Part shown: positions 8,841 to 17,208 of the stretch, in pieces
How positions within the stretch are numbered: position 1 is the first letter of the stretch
Layout of the letters: each line of letters starts with the position of its first letter
Assembly (NCBI GenBank): GCA_019752925.1
Contig: JAIELP010000004.1
Span: 124,001 to 188,000, forward strand
Length of the DNA: 64,000 bases
Source of the DNA: a bacterium
GTDB lineage: Bacteria; Bdellovibrionota; Bdellovibrionia; Bdellovibrionales; Bdellovibrionaceae
Reading direction: 5' to 3'
Translations under genes and position numbers: made by a program
Notes under the pieces: generated by a model
Told to the model about the DNA's origin: nothing
The model's input: the letters and a program-made list of their open reading frames with translations, nothing else
Database searches by the model: none

Positions 8841-8866
8841 AAGCCGGTGTTAAGCCGGCTTTTTTA
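8841..8866 (+). terminator. Intrinsic terminator
   Basis: A perfect seven-base-pair stem (AAGCCGG / CCGGCTT), seven-base loop and T-run, 53 bases after the small secreted protein gene. Confidence 0.88.
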
Positions 8867-8905
8867 TTTTGTAGAGTTCTTTAATAAAACATTAAAAGGG
8901 TTCTT

Positions 8906-9622
8906 CTAAGCGGCGTCGTTGAATAAGCTTTTTTCTAATATAGGGAAATCAGGATTCTGGTTTGGAGCGCTCTTAGCTTGCTCTACTAGAGTATTAATAA
9001 GGTCGTAGTGTTCGATTTCGACCTTATCCGGTATGAGGGTGATTTTCTTTTGTCCATTTTCATACTCGGCCAGTGCGTTGTATTCTTCAATTTTATGTCT
9101 CATCTCATTAGTGGTTTGGACGATCTCAGTAATTATGATCATGTGAGCTTTATCGTATTTTACCAGTTTCTCACATTTATACTGGATTTCTTCCTCTTGG
9201 TTTCTGATCTCCTCTGCGGCCTTGGGAGCTTCTACGTGGTCCCTCATGAGGTTCTTGTGTTTAAATTTGATATGCTCGTCTATTTTTGACGTGATCTCAT
9301 ATAATGTATTAATAAGTTGCTGGTATTGATCCTGGGTTGAAAAGTTAAGGTCGCTTATTTTTGTAAGCTTGGGAGCCAAGAAGGCATAGGTATCGGCTTC
9401 TTTTTTTAAGACAGTTTCGATTTTATTACATTTACGTTTGATTTTGCCGCGCAAGTGCATTTTTAAAACAGATATGCGGGCATCGAGGTGGTTGATTTCT
9501 TCTTTGCGGCGAGAAAACACATAATAGGCGATAGCATATCTCATCAACCAAAATGAAAATCCTATGGAACAAGTATATAATAGAACTTGGCTGATAATAC
9601 CTAAATAACTCATGTAATACAT
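8906..9622 (-). CDS. Membrane-anchored coiled-coil protein, unknown
   Basis: 238 residues. One hydrophobic segment near the N-terminus (about residues 5-27) is followed by a long, charged, helical region with coiled-coil character and no Cys-rich or catalytic motif. The arrangement recalls LemA-like proteins (short N-terminal anchor, helical bundle) but I see no convincing LemA signature, so I leave it unnamed. It is transcribed toward the preceding convergent gene and starts at the left end of the 500-base gap before flagellin 2. A second ATG three codons later is an alternative start. Confidence 0.65.
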   Translation of the reverse strand: MYYMSYLGIISQVLLYTCSIGFSFWLMRYAIAYYVFSRRKEEINHLDARISVLKMHLRGKIKRKCNKIETVLKKEADTYAFLAPKLTKISDLNFSTQDQYQQLINTLYEITSKIDEHIKFKHKNLMRDHVEAPKAAEEIRNQEEEIQYKCEKLVKYDKAHMIIITEIVQTTNEMRHKIEEYNALAEYENGQKKITLIPDKVEIEHYDLINTLVEQAKSAPNQNPDFPILEKSLFNDAA

Positions 9623-9930
9623 TTCGGCTGAAATGTTTGTTTAGATGAGAGCATTTCAGAATAAAAACACACATTCTCAAAGTAATAAAAATTTGATGAA
9701 AATTTAACAACTTTTCACTCTGAAAAAAGGTCTTTTTTTGAAGTGAAAAACACTCGACGTGCACCAAGGGCTGTGAAGCCTTACGTCTGAAGGCTAATGG
9801 TCCTATATAGACTGGTTGGGACTAAGGCCTTTTTAGACCTAGGTAGCCCAAAAACCCTATAAATAGGTCTATTTTTCAAAACTTTAGTCCAGTTTTGATT
9901 AGACCATGGTCCAGTTTTACAGGACGAGAC
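9623..9930. other. Intergenic region with clustered palindromes upstream of flagellin 2
   Basis: No credible gene lies in the 500 bases between 9623 and 10122. This part holds TAGACC motifs at 9834-9839 and 9900-9905, GGTCTA at 9866-9871, and short perfect palindromes: ACCTAGGT (9837-9844), CCTATAAATAGG-type (9856-9867) and GACCATGGTC (9902-9911). TAGACC also occurs twice upstream of flagellin 1 (6966-6971 and 7071-7076). These look like operator candidates for the flagellin genes. Confidence 0.45.
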
Positions 9931-9957
9931 TAAAGCGCCACACAGACTAGCCGAAAG
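9931..9957 (+). promoter_or_regulatory. Sigma28 promoter of flagellin 2
   Basis: TAAAGCGC at 9931-9938, an 11-base spacer, and GCCGAAAG at 9950-9957 match the flagellar consensus TAAAGTTT-N11-GCCGATAA closely. The leader to the flagellin ATG would be about 155 bases and is purine-rich near its end. Confidence 0.8.
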
Positions 9958-10122
9958 GTACATCAACAACAACGACCCAGACTCGACGGATTAAGTACCG
10001 AGAGCATTTCAAGGTGTGACTGCCAAGAAGTGATCGCTACCAGGGAAAGAGAAGAAGAGAGCAAGTCACCAACGTGTACCGAGACTTGAAAAGAACAAGC
10101 TCGACTAAGAAAGAGGTCTATT

Positions 10123-10956
10123 ATGGGAATGAGAATTACAACGAACGTAGCAGCATTAAACGCTCAAAAAGTTATGTCTACGAACTCAAGAGAAATGCAA
10201 AAGAGCATGGCTCAGTTATCAACTGGTTCAAGAATCACTAAAGCCGGCGACGACGCTGCAGGTTTAGCGATTTCTGAGAACTTAAAAGCGCAAATCCGTT
10301 CATACGGTCAAGCAGCAAGAAATGCGAATGATGGTATTTCGATGATGCAAACGGCTGAACAAGGTATGGGCGAAATTTCAAATATTACAACTCGTTTACG
10401 TGAATTAGGTGTACAAGCTGCATCTGACTCAATTGGTGATGTAGAGCGCGGATTCATCCAAAAAGAGGTGGACGCATTAAAATCAGAAATTCAACGTGTG
10501 GCTGAATCTACATCTTTCGGTTCACGTAAATTATTAGATGGTACTGGCGGTATCTACGACATCCACGTAGGAACTTCTGCTAACGAAAAAACTGACTGGA
10601 TTGCATATGATGCATCAGCAGCTAACGTAACTATCGACAACTTAGGTATTGCTGATCTAGATTTCAATACTAAAGAAGGTGCGCGTGCTGGTTTATCATC
10701 ACTTGACCAAGCTCAATCTTCTGTGAATGGTTCTCGTGCAACTCTGGGTGCCTTACAAAACAGATTATCTTCAACAACTGAAGTAATCGGTACTATGGTT
10801 GAGAACATGAGTGCAGCTAACTCTCGTATCCGTGATACAGACGTAGCCGCTTCAACTTCTGAGTTAGCTCGTAATAACGTGTTATTACAAGGTACGACAG
10901 CAACATTAGCGCAAGCTAATCAGTTACCACAGATGGCTCTTAAATTAATTGGATAA
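10123..10956 (+). CDS. Flagellin (filament protein) 2
   Basis: 277 residues with the conserved ends of bacterial flagellin: MGMRITTNVAALNAQK at the start, LSTGSRITKAGDDAAGLAIS after it, and MVENMSAANSRIRDTDVA before the LPQMALKLIG end. The central domain is short, as in flagellin 1. It sits directly before flaG-like and fliD genes, behind the best sigma28 promoter of the window, and ends in a strong terminator. This looks like the more canonical of the two filament genes. Paralogue number elsewhere in the genome is unknown, so I give no gene symbol. Confidence 0.96.
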   Translation: MGMRITTNVAALNAQKVMSTNSREMQKSMAQLSTGSRITKAGDDAAGLAISENLKAQIRSYGQAARNANDGISMMQTAEQGMGEISNITTRLRELGVQAASDSIGDVERGFIQKEVDALKSEIQRVAESTSFGSRKLLDGTGGIYDIHVGTSANEKTDWIAYDASAANVTIDNLGIADLDFNTKEGARAGLSSLDQAQSSVNGSRATLGALQNRLSSTTEVIGTMVENMSAANSRIRDTDVAASTSELARNNVLLQGTTATLAQANQLPQMALKLIG

Positions 10957-11021
10957 TTAAACTTTAATCAAAGTTTTTGGGCGGGGCGATGACCTCCGCT
11001 CTAGTCCAAAAAAATACTTGT

Positions 11022-11055
11022 CGAAGGCTCAGGGTCACCTGAGCCTTCGTTTTTT
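11022..11055 (+). terminator. Intrinsic terminator of flagellin 2
   Basis: A perfect 11-base-pair stem (CGAAGGCTCAG / CTGAGCCTTCG), six-base loop and six T's. Confidence 0.95.
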
Positions 11056-11120
11056 GCGTTCTAAGACCAAAGTCTGTGTCTCAATTTAAGTCTTTTTAAA
11101 ATTCTTCCGATAAATAGATT

Positions 11121-11498
11121 ATGAATATCAAAAACCTTATTGGAAATTCAGCTCCAATTACGCCCGCAAATAGCGTCGCGAAGGTTGACCGTCAGATAAA
11201 AACCGACAATACCGCAGATCGAGATGCCAACGGGCAGCAGTTTTATCAGAAGGAAAAAAAGAAAGAAAAAATGACTAAGGAGCAATTCGATAAAGCCATC
11301 ACAATGCTCAAAGAAAAACATTTTATAAAAGACATGCACTGGTCCGTTATGCCAGTAAACGAAGGCGATATAAAATACGCGTTGGTTCAAGATCAAGCCG
11401 GAAATACAATCCGAAAAATCATCGAGTACGACCTATGGGAAATCTTCGACGAAGTAGCCGAAGAGACCAAGGGCCAATTACTTAAAAAGACCGCCTAA
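11121..11498 (+). CDS. FlaG-like flagellar protein
   Basis: 125 residues with a low-complexity, charged N-terminal half and a C-terminal segment (YALVQDQAGNTIRKIIEYDLWEIFD) that resembles the FlaG pattern of a D-x-x-G-x-x-I-R-x-I motif. FlaG proteins affect filament length and are often encoded between flagellin and fliD, exactly this position. The similarity is short and the N-terminus is unlike the family, so the call leans on context. It would be transcribed separately from flagellin 2, which has its own terminator. Confidence 0.55.
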   Translation: MNIKNLIGNSAPITPANSVAKVDRQIKTDNTADRDANGQQFYQKEKKKEKMTKEQFDKAITMLKEKHFIKDMHWSVMPVNEGDIKYALVQDQAGNTIRKIIEYDLWEIFDEVAEETKGQLLKKTA

Positions 11499-11510
11499 AT
11501 TAATAACCCG

Positions 11511-11598
11511 ACTTTAATGTGAATTTTCACTCTTAAAGCCTCGGACAGCCGCACAGGAGTGCGGAACTCGTTTTAAGAGTAAAAACTCACATTAAAGT
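11511..11598. repeat. 88-bp imperfect inverted repeat with inner hairpin
   Basis: Outer arms ACTTTAATGTGA (11511-11522) and TCACATTAAAGT (11587-11598) are exact reverse complements. Inner arms ACTCTTAAA (11529-11537) and TTTAAGAGT (11572-11580) also pair exactly, separated from the outer arms by six bases on each side. A third stem, CCGCAC/GTGCGG, lies in the centre. No T-run follows, so it is not a simple terminator. It lies between the flaG-like gene and fliD. Confidence 0.85.
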
Positions 11599-11725
11599 CT
11601 AGTAATAAATGGCAGTTTTTGCCTATAGGTAATTGGTCTAAGTCAATCAACTGACTCACGTAATTTCACTTTTCTCAGTGATAATAAAAGAGTACCGGAT
11701 CTTCAATTTCATGGAGGAAATAGAA

Positions 11726-13084
11726 GTGTCAATACGCATTGGCGGATTAGCAAGCGGATTACCACCGAACTTAGTCGATCAAGTGATCGAAGCTGAGCGC
11801 TTGCCCGTGAAACAAATGCAAGATCAAAAAGCCAAAGTTGAAGACAAAGTAAAATTAGTAACAGACCTTGAAACAAAAATTAACGATATCGGTAAAAGTT
11901 TAATGACAGTTCTCGGAGCTAAAGGCTTCGTAGATAAAAAATTTACTTCAGGTTTTCCGGATATCGTAGGCGGCACTTTAGACCCTGAAAGAGCTGAACC
12001 GGGCGAGTGGACTTTAGAAGTTATGCAATTAGCTGGTAAACCCTCAGTGGTTACAGGCGGATTTCCTGATAGAGATAAAACCACCATGGGTGTTGGTTAC
12101 ATTAAATTCGACACTGCAGATGGTGAAAAAGAAGTTTACATTAGCGAAGATAATTCGACCTTAGATAAAATTGCGCAAACAATTAATAGCGCAGGTATCG
12201 GTATACGTGCAGTGATCGTAAATGACCGCAGCGACAAAGAAGACAGCTACCGACTGGAAATCGCCGGATTAAAAACCGGTGATGATAATGAAGTAAAATT
12301 CCCGACAGTTTATTTCTTAGACGGTCAGAAAGACTTTACATTCTCGGCCAATATGAAAGCGCAGAATGCTAAGTATAAATTAGATGGTCATGAATTTGAA
12401 GCCACTGAGAATATGATCACTGATCTTATTCCGGGTGTAACTATTGACTTGAAGCAAGCTAAACCAGGACATCCGATCCGCTTAAATATTTCTGAAAACT
12501 ACGACGTTATTTCTGAAAAAGTTAAATCCTTCGTCGATTCATACAATGCAGCTCTGGGTTTTATTCAGGGTCAAAATAAATTAACTCAGGATAAAAACGG
12601 CAATCCACGTTTAGGGCCATTGGGTGGCGATAGTATGTTGCGTATGACTGAAAGTCGTATGCGCGGGATTATTCAGGATCTGCAGGACACGGGTAGTAAA
12701 TACAACCGTATTATTCAGTTAGGTGTTGAGTTTAACCGAAACGGTACATTGAATTTTAATCAGGATAAATTCCGTAAAATTTTAACATCTGAACCATTAG
12801 AAGTGGTTGAGTTTTTAAGAGGTAATGGAACAGATACAGGATTTATTACCAACATGAAGAGACGTTTAAGTAACTTGACGGACCCTTCAGCGGGCACAGT
12901 GGGAATACGTAAAAAATCAATGCAAGATCGTACTCAGCAAATAGATCGTCGTATTGAGAATAAAGAAAAATCATTATCTAGAAGAGAAGATCAATTAAGA
13001 AAACAGTTTGCAAAAATGGAAGAAACCATGTCGAAGATCCAAGCACAGGGACAATCGGCAGCAATTAACGGAGGAGGTAAATAA
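11726..13084 (+). CDS. fliD: Flagellar filament cap protein FliD
   Basis: Forms the cap under which flagellin subunits fold at the filament tip. I place the start at the GTG at 11726, preceded by GGAGG with an eight-base gap; it gives (V)SIRIGGLASGLPPNLVDQVI, the conserved FliD N-terminus. A longer reading frame upstream adds an unrelated leader. The protein has 452 residues, with a typical coiled N-terminal region (about 20-70), a beta-rich middle and a C-terminal coiled coil (about 395-440). Its stop shares one base with the fliS start (TAATG). The upstream inverted repeat at 11511 may affect its expression. Confidence 0.93.
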   Translation: MSIRIGGLASGLPPNLVDQVIEAERLPVKQMQDQKAKVEDKVKLVTDLETKINDIGKSLMTVLGAKGFVDKKFTSGFPDIVGGTLDPERAEPGEWTLEVMQLAGKPSVVTGGFPDRDKTTMGVGYIKFDTADGEKEVYISEDNSTLDKIAQTINSAGIGIRAVIVNDRSDKEDSYRLEIAGLKTGDDNEVKFPTVYFLDGQKDFTFSANMKAQNAKYKLDGHEFEATENMITDLIPGVTIDLKQAKPGHPIRLNISENYDVISEKVKSFVDSYNAALGFIQGQNKLTQDKNGNPRLGPLGGDSMLRMTESRMRGIIQDLQDTGSKYNRIIQLGVEFNRNGTLNFNQDKFRKILTSEPLEVVEFLRGNGTDTGFITNMKRRLSNLTDPSAGTVGIRKKSMQDRTQQIDRRIENKEKSLSRREDQLRKQFAKMEETMSKIQAQGQSAAINGGGK

Positions 13085-13485
13085 TGGCAAATCCGTACAA
13101 TAAGTACAAACAGACTTCTGTGCTGAGTGCAAGTAGGGAGCAAATTTTATTGATGCTATACGAGGGCGCAATAAAGTTTACAAAGCTGGCTATACAAGCT
13201 GCGGAACAAAAGAAAATTGCCGATAGAGGCCAGAATATCATGCGTGCGTTTGATATTATCGTGGAGCTCAATGCAACGCTGGACCACAAAGTTGGAGGCG
13301 AATTGGCAGTGCAGTTAGAGCAGCTATACGTGTTCATGATGGATCAGTACACGAAAGCAAATCTTAAAGGTGACCCAGAACCCCTCAGAGCCAATCTGAA
13401 AGTTTTGGAGAATCTTTACGACGGCTGGAAGCAAGCCATAGACAAAATCAAAAAGGAAACGGAACACAAAGGGGGAGCAGCATGA
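13084..13485 (+). CDS. fliS: Flagellin export chaperone FliS
   Basis: 133 residues. FliS binds the flagellin C-terminus in the cytoplasm and keeps it unfolded for export. The N-terminal pattern NPYNKYKQTSVLSASREQILLMLYEGAIKF and the following helices (ADRGQNIMRAFDIIVELNATLD) are diagnostic. Starts on the last base of the fliD stop codon and overlaps the next gene by four bases, so fliD, fliS and the small following gene form one unit. Confidence 0.94.
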   Translation: MANPYNKYKQTSVLSASREQILLMLYEGAIKFTKLAIQAAEQKKIADRGQNIMRAFDIIVELNATLDHKVGGELAVQLEQLYVFMMDQYTKANLKGDPEPLRANLKVLENLYDGWKQAIDKIKKETEHKGGAA

Positions 13486-13886
13486 TTCGCTTAATACAGT
13501 TTTTAAATGAGAAAAATCACTTTCTAGAAAAATTCTTTGCTTTAAATGAAGCGCAAATTACGCGCATGGAAGCCGGAAGTTTTGATGAATTAGAAAATTT
13601 CTATAATCAACGTGAAGATTTGCTTAAAATCATTAAGTATATCGATGCAGAAATCAATAAAGCGCATATGATTCACAAAGATGTGACGGGTGCATTTAGC
13701 GAAGAGCAAAAATCTGAAATCCGAGATTCTTTACGGGTTAAAGAAGCTTATGTTAAACGTATTCTTGAGCAGGATTTGCAGGTTTTGGGAATGATTGACG
13801 ATGCTAAATCTACAATCATCAAAGAACTTAAAGGAATCCAAACAGCTAAAAAAGCTTTAGCTGGTTACAAAACAAGTGCTGCTTAA
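13482..13886 (+). CDS. Small helical flagellar chaperone-like protein (FliT/FlgN-like)
   Basis: 134 residues, all helical in appearance, with coiled-coil periodicity and no catalytic motif. Its start overlaps the fliS stop (ATGA). In many flagellar operons the gene after fliS encodes FliT, the FliD chaperone, and FlgN-type proteins are similar in size and fold; this position and composition fit that role. I see no unambiguous family signature, so the function is inferred from context. Confidence 0.5.
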   Translation: MIRLIQFLNEKNHFLEKFFALNEAQITRMEAGSFDELENFYNQREDLLKIIKYIDAEINKAHMIHKDVTGAFSEEQKSEIRDSLRVKEAYVKRILEQDLQVLGMIDDAKSTIIKELKGIQTAKKALAGYKTSAA

Positions 13887-13934
13887 TTAGTAAAATTAGG
13901 CGAGTAGCTTTGTCGTTTGGTTAAAATTAGATCA

Positions 13935-13962
13935 ACAGCTAGTCATAGTTTTGACTGGCTGT
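13935..13962. promoter_or_regulatory. Inverted repeat, likely activator site for the sigma54 promoter
   Basis: ACAGCTAGTCA (13935-13945) and TGACTGGCTGT (13952-13962) form an 11-base inverted repeat with one mismatch, centred about 90 bases upstream of the sigma54 promoter. That is the usual distance for an enhancer-binding protein site. It lacks a T-run, so it is not a terminator. Confidence 0.5.
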
Positions 13963-14025
13963 CAGAGAAAATAAGTGTTTGCTTATTGTTTCGCTAATCC
14001 AGATGAAATAATTTTGATTTAAATG

Positions 14026-14041
14026 TGGCACTGTGATTGCT
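14026..14041 (+). promoter_or_regulatory. Sigma54 promoter
   Basis: TGGCAC at 14026-14031, five bases, then TTGCT at 14037-14041: a full match to the sigma54 consensus TGGCAC-N5-TTGCW. Transcription should begin about 12 bases downstream, near 14052, just before the hairpin at 14054. Confidence 0.88.
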
Positions 14042-14053
14042 CTTAAAATAAAT

Positions 14054-14079
14054 GCGACTTATGATGAGTCGCTTTTTTT
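14054..14079 (+). terminator. Terminator-shaped hairpin at the mRNA 5' end
   Basis: GCGACT and AGTCGC with a seven-base loop and seven T's have the form of an intrinsic terminator. It lies between the sigma54 promoter and the ribosome site (GGAGG at 14080). For transcripts from further upstream (the fliD operon) it can terminate; for the sigma54 transcript it would form the extreme 5' end. Confidence 0.75.
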
Positions 14080-14089
14080 GGAGGGCATG

Positions 14090-14971
14090 ATGCCGCAATC
14101 GATTTCAGTCTTTGGTCCTGTCGAGGGAGACATAAACCAGGGAAAATATTCATCAGCGATGATGAAACTCACCACTCTGTCTAATACGTACAGCAAAGAC
14201 CTACATTTTTTAGGTTTATTAGCGCAGACACAAAAAGCACTTTCTGATTACACAGGTTTAATTAAAACCTTAAATACTACGGCTAAAATTGCGAAGACTC
14301 CGGCGTCTTATCTTGATTTAATGTATTGCTATTACACTCAGGGGCGTTTGAACGAAGCTTTAGATGTAGCTCTTTCTTTACAGGAAATGGGTCTTAAAGG
14401 AATTCAGGAAAAATCTCTAGTTCATTGTTTGATCCGTATTTACCTAGAGTTCAGTGATTACGAAGGTATTGAAGAAACCGTTAAATCTTACAAGGGCACT
14501 CATAAAGACGGCTTAATTATTTGGGCTATGGGGTTAGTGCGTTTGGCTAACGGAAACAAAAACGACGCGTTAAGGTTATTCCGTAGTGCGGTTGAAATTA
14601 ATCCGGCTAACGATCAAGCTTGGGTGAGTTTAGCAATGTTACACGAAGAAATGGGCGACCGCGAGTTAGCTTTGGCAAATTTAGAGCGCGCGCTCGATAA
14701 AAACTCAAAAAATGCAACGGGTCTGAAATTAATGGCTAAGTGGCACAGACGCGACTTGGAACAGAGTCAAAAGATGATGAGCCGAGTGCAGTATTACTTA
14801 TCTCAACACGAGTTTGATGAAGAAATAAGCTTGTGCTATGTCCAACTTCTGAAAGAGAACAACGCGGTTGATACAGCTCGCTTTGAACTGGATAAGCTGA
14901 TTTTGACTTATCCAAATAAGTCCGAATACGGCGCAATGAAAAATAATTTAGAACAAGCTGCTAAGGTGTGA
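14090..14971 (+). CDS. TPR-repeat protein under sigma54 control
   Basis: About 294 residues of helical repeats; the clearest TPR is around IIWAMGLVRLANGNKNDALR and the next, INPANDQAWVSLAMLHEEMG, with the typical W/L/A/P spacing. No signal peptide, so probably cytoplasmic and acting by protein contacts. The start at 14090 (or the ATG three bases earlier) is set by GGAGG; the apparent upstream GTG start at 14033 falls inside the sigma54 promoter and cannot be used from it. It precedes a histidine kinase and a response regulator, so it may belong to that signalling pathway. Confidence 0.75.
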   Translation: MPQSISVFGPVEGDINQGKYSSAMMKLTTLSNTYSKDLHFLGLLAQTQKALSDYTGLIKTLNTTAKIAKTPASYLDLMYCYYTQGRLNEALDVALSLQEMGLKGIQEKSLVHCLIRIYLEFSDYEGIEETVKSYKGTHKDGLIIWAMGLVRLANGNKNDALRLFRSAVEINPANDQAWVSLAMLHEEMGDRELALANLERALDKNSKNATGLKLMAKWHRRDLEQSQKMMSRVQYYLSQHEFDEEISLCYVQLLKENNAVDTARFELDKLILTYPNKSEYGAMKNNLEQAAKV

Positions 14972-14983
14972 TAGCCTTTTGGG

Positions 14984-16855
14984 GTGTTGGTAAAAGTACA
15001 ACCCCAGTATAAAAGTAAGCTGACAGATTCATTAAAGGTTTTTGATGCTCAAAAACCTTTTTTTGAAGAAGTTGGCAACTCTGCCGATGCGGAACTAGTG
15101 ATTGGCAGCTTCGATTTCTTAAAAGACCTCGCTTTCAGCAACAAATCTAAAATTTTAATCACCGGTGAAAACGAGTTGGATGCAAACCAACTTAAAAATA
15201 TTTCGTCAGGTACTAAGCTCTACATTGTTGAAGAACAGAATAATTTGCAATTGGGACAGGTTTTAGCCCGTATCAAAAACGAAACTGAAAAAAGTTCTCA
15301 AGTGCAGGCCATTAAAGCCGAAATTCAGAAAAAGCGTAAAGAGCTGGAATTACTAACCCGCCAACTTTCTTCTGAAAGTGAAAAGAAGATTGAAAGCCTT
15401 GAAAAGTCTCACATTGAAGAAACCGAAAAAAATCAAAATGAAAAAAGCCTTTTGCATTTTTTAGATTTTATTCAGTCCGAATCTGTAGGCGACGATTTTA
15501 TTGAAAAAATATTCCGCTTTATTTGGAAAGATCTTAAAAAACAGGGGCGCTTACATTTAATCGGGTTGAGCATGACCACTCAACAAGGAAAATCAAAAAT
15601 TCTATTTTATGATGGTGTAGCCGGCTCTACCACTATTGCCGGTATTGATTTTACTGATAGTAAGGTTTCGAGCCAGTTGGCCTCTATCTGGGGGAGACCG
15701 GTTGGCAAGATTGTTTCGTGGCAACTGCCGGAAATTTCGCGCGAATCTTATTTATTTTTAGAAGTCGTAGATCAACAGTTGAATAACGAAAAAGTTAACT
15801 CCTACTTTAATGAGCGGTTACCTGTTTTGAGCATGTATTTAGACCGCTGGATGATTGAAAAAGAAATTGAAGTTGTGGTGGACCGCTGGAAAAATACTTT
15901 TAAGTCTTTTTCGGGATATACGCATGTGGTAGATGAAAATTTTAAAATTTATCAATCTAACTACCCACATCAGGCAGGGGACTATTGCTACAAAATTTTG
16001 GCACAAAGAGAAGCACCTTGTGAAAACTGTCCAATTATTAAAAGCCGTAATACTAATTTTGTATTAAAAGATGATATGAGCGTGAAGGCTTATTATTCAC
16101 AATTTAAGTTTCAATCTAAAAACTTTTATTTTGTTATTTACGAAGATGTAACAAAACTCAATTTGCTGCATTCGCACATCATTCAAACTGAAAAAATGTC
16201 CACGCTGGGTCGATTAGGTAACCACCTGGCTCACGAGTTGAATAATCCTCTGACGGGTATAAAATCTTACGTGCAAACCATTATTGATGACGCTCAAACA
16301 ACGGCATCATTACCTTCAACTGCAAAAACCGATTTAAATGAAATTTTAAAGGCCACGGTTCGTTGCCAGAAGATCATTAAAAACTTTATCGACTTTGCAC
16401 AAAAGAAAGAACCTTCTTTAGAGCGCGTGCGTTTTAATGAGGTTGTAGAAAACACAGTGGTATTGCTCAAAACCGCATTAAGATCACATCGGTTGTTTAT
16501 TGATTTAAAAAACGATGAAATTATGGCCAATGCCCATGATCTGCAGCAGGTGCTTTTTAATTTAATAAAAAACTCCTGTCAGGCCATGACTGAAACAGGA
16601 TCTGTTAAAATTTACCAGGAAGTAAAAGCTAATAAAATTTATTTCCACATTGAAGATACAGGTAAAGGTTTCAGCGAAACTATTTTAAAAAATATTTTTC
16701 AGCCGTTTATGACCACCAAAGAGCAGGGTGAGGGCACGGGGCTTGGACTGTATCTTTCAAAAAAATTAATGAACAACATGAATGCCGATTTACAAATTAC
16801 AGCATCAAGCGAAAAGGGAGCGAAAATTTCTTTAATTTTCGATAAACTAGTATGA
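14984..16855 (+). CDS. Cytoplasmic sensor histidine kinase with PAS-like domain
   Basis: 623 residues without membrane segments. An N-terminal receiver-like or alpha/beta region (to about 100) is followed by a coiled coil (about 105-155), a middle region, a PAS-like segment with a Cys cluster (YCYKILAQREAPCENCPI, about 335-355) and a kinase core. The phospho-accepting His is about residue 417 in HLAHELNNPLTG; N-box (NLIKNSCQAM), G1 (DTGKGF) and G2 (GTGLGLYLSKK) follow. The CYK...CxxC element is common in PAS domains and could bind metal or sense redox. Start is GTG at 14984 (TTG at 14987 possible). It overlaps the response regulator by four bases, its obvious partner. Confidence 0.9.
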   Translation: MLVKVQPQYKSKLTDSLKVFDAQKPFFEEVGNSADAELVIGSFDFLKDLAFSNKSKILITGENELDANQLKNISSGTKLYIVEEQNNLQLGQVLARIKNETEKSSQVQAIKAEIQKKRKELELLTRQLSSESEKKIESLEKSHIEETEKNQNEKSLLHFLDFIQSESVGDDFIEKIFRFIWKDLKKQGRLHLIGLSMTTQQGKSKILFYDGVAGSTTIAGIDFTDSKVSSQLASIWGRPVGKIVSWQLPEISRESYLFLEVVDQQLNNEKVNSYFNERLPVLSMYLDRWMIEKEIEVVVDRWKNTFKSFSGYTHVVDENFKIYQSNYPHQAGDYCYKILAQREAPCENCPIIKSRNTNFVLKDDMSVKAYYSQFKFQSKNFYFVIYEDVTKLNLLHSHIIQTEKMSTLGRLGNHLAHELNNPLTGIKSYVQTIIDDAQTTASLPSTAKTDLNEILKATVRCQKIIKNFIDFAQKKEPSLERVRFNEVVENTVVLLKTALRSHRLFIDLKNDEIMANAHDLQQVLFNLIKNSCQAMTETGSVKIYQEVKANKIYFHIEDTGKGFSETILKNIFQPFMTTKEQGEGTGLGLYLSKKLMNNMNADLQITASSEKGAKISLIFDKLV

Positions 16856-17208
16856 AGAAGTTTTTGGTTGTTGATGATGAAGTTCTAATCCGCAAATCCT
16901 TAGTGCGCGCCTTTGGGGCTTCAGGTTTTCAGTGCGACGAGGCCGAAAATGGGATGCAGGCTTTAGATAAAATCAGTAAAAACGATTACCGCGCTGTTTT
17001 ATTAGATGTCATCATGCCCGAAAAGAACGGCTATGAAGTTTTGCTGGAAATGAAAAAGAAAACTCCGGTGTTTGTGATTTCGGCCTTTACCGGTGATGAC
17101 ACCAATATCGGCTACATTCAAAACGACCCGCGAGTAGTGGAATATATTACAAAACCCTTTGATGATATTTTTGCAATTGTAAAACTTGTGGTAAGCAGAA
17201 CTATATGA
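16852..17208 (+). CDS. Single-domain response regulator
   Basis: 118 residues, a receiver domain alone. Asp8/Asp9 bind metal, Asp52 (LLDVIMPEKNG) is the phosphorylation site and Lys101 (ITKPF) the conserved lysine. With no output domain it would act by protein contact, like CheY or Spo0F. It starts inside the kinase stop codon (ATGA) and ends overlapping rsmD by four bases. The conserved Thr/Ser switch position is present (ISAF). Confidence 0.92.
   Translation: MKKFLVVDDEVLIRKSLVRAFGASGFQCDEAENGMQALDKISKNDYRAVLLDVIMPEKNGYEVLLEMKKKTPVFVISAFTGDDTNIGYIQNDPRVVEYITKPFDDIFAIVKLVVSRTI

Noticed and set aside
9432-9972. Minus-strand reading frames in and beside the flagellin 2 upstream region
   Set aside because: One overlaps the coiled-coil gene in another frame, the other has an implausible sequence with no ribosome site and covers the promoter.
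14033-14089. A GTG at 14033 as the start of the TPR gene
   Set aside because: It lies inside the sigma54 promoter, upstream of the predicted transcript start and hairpin; the GGAGG-served ATG at 14087/14090 is better.
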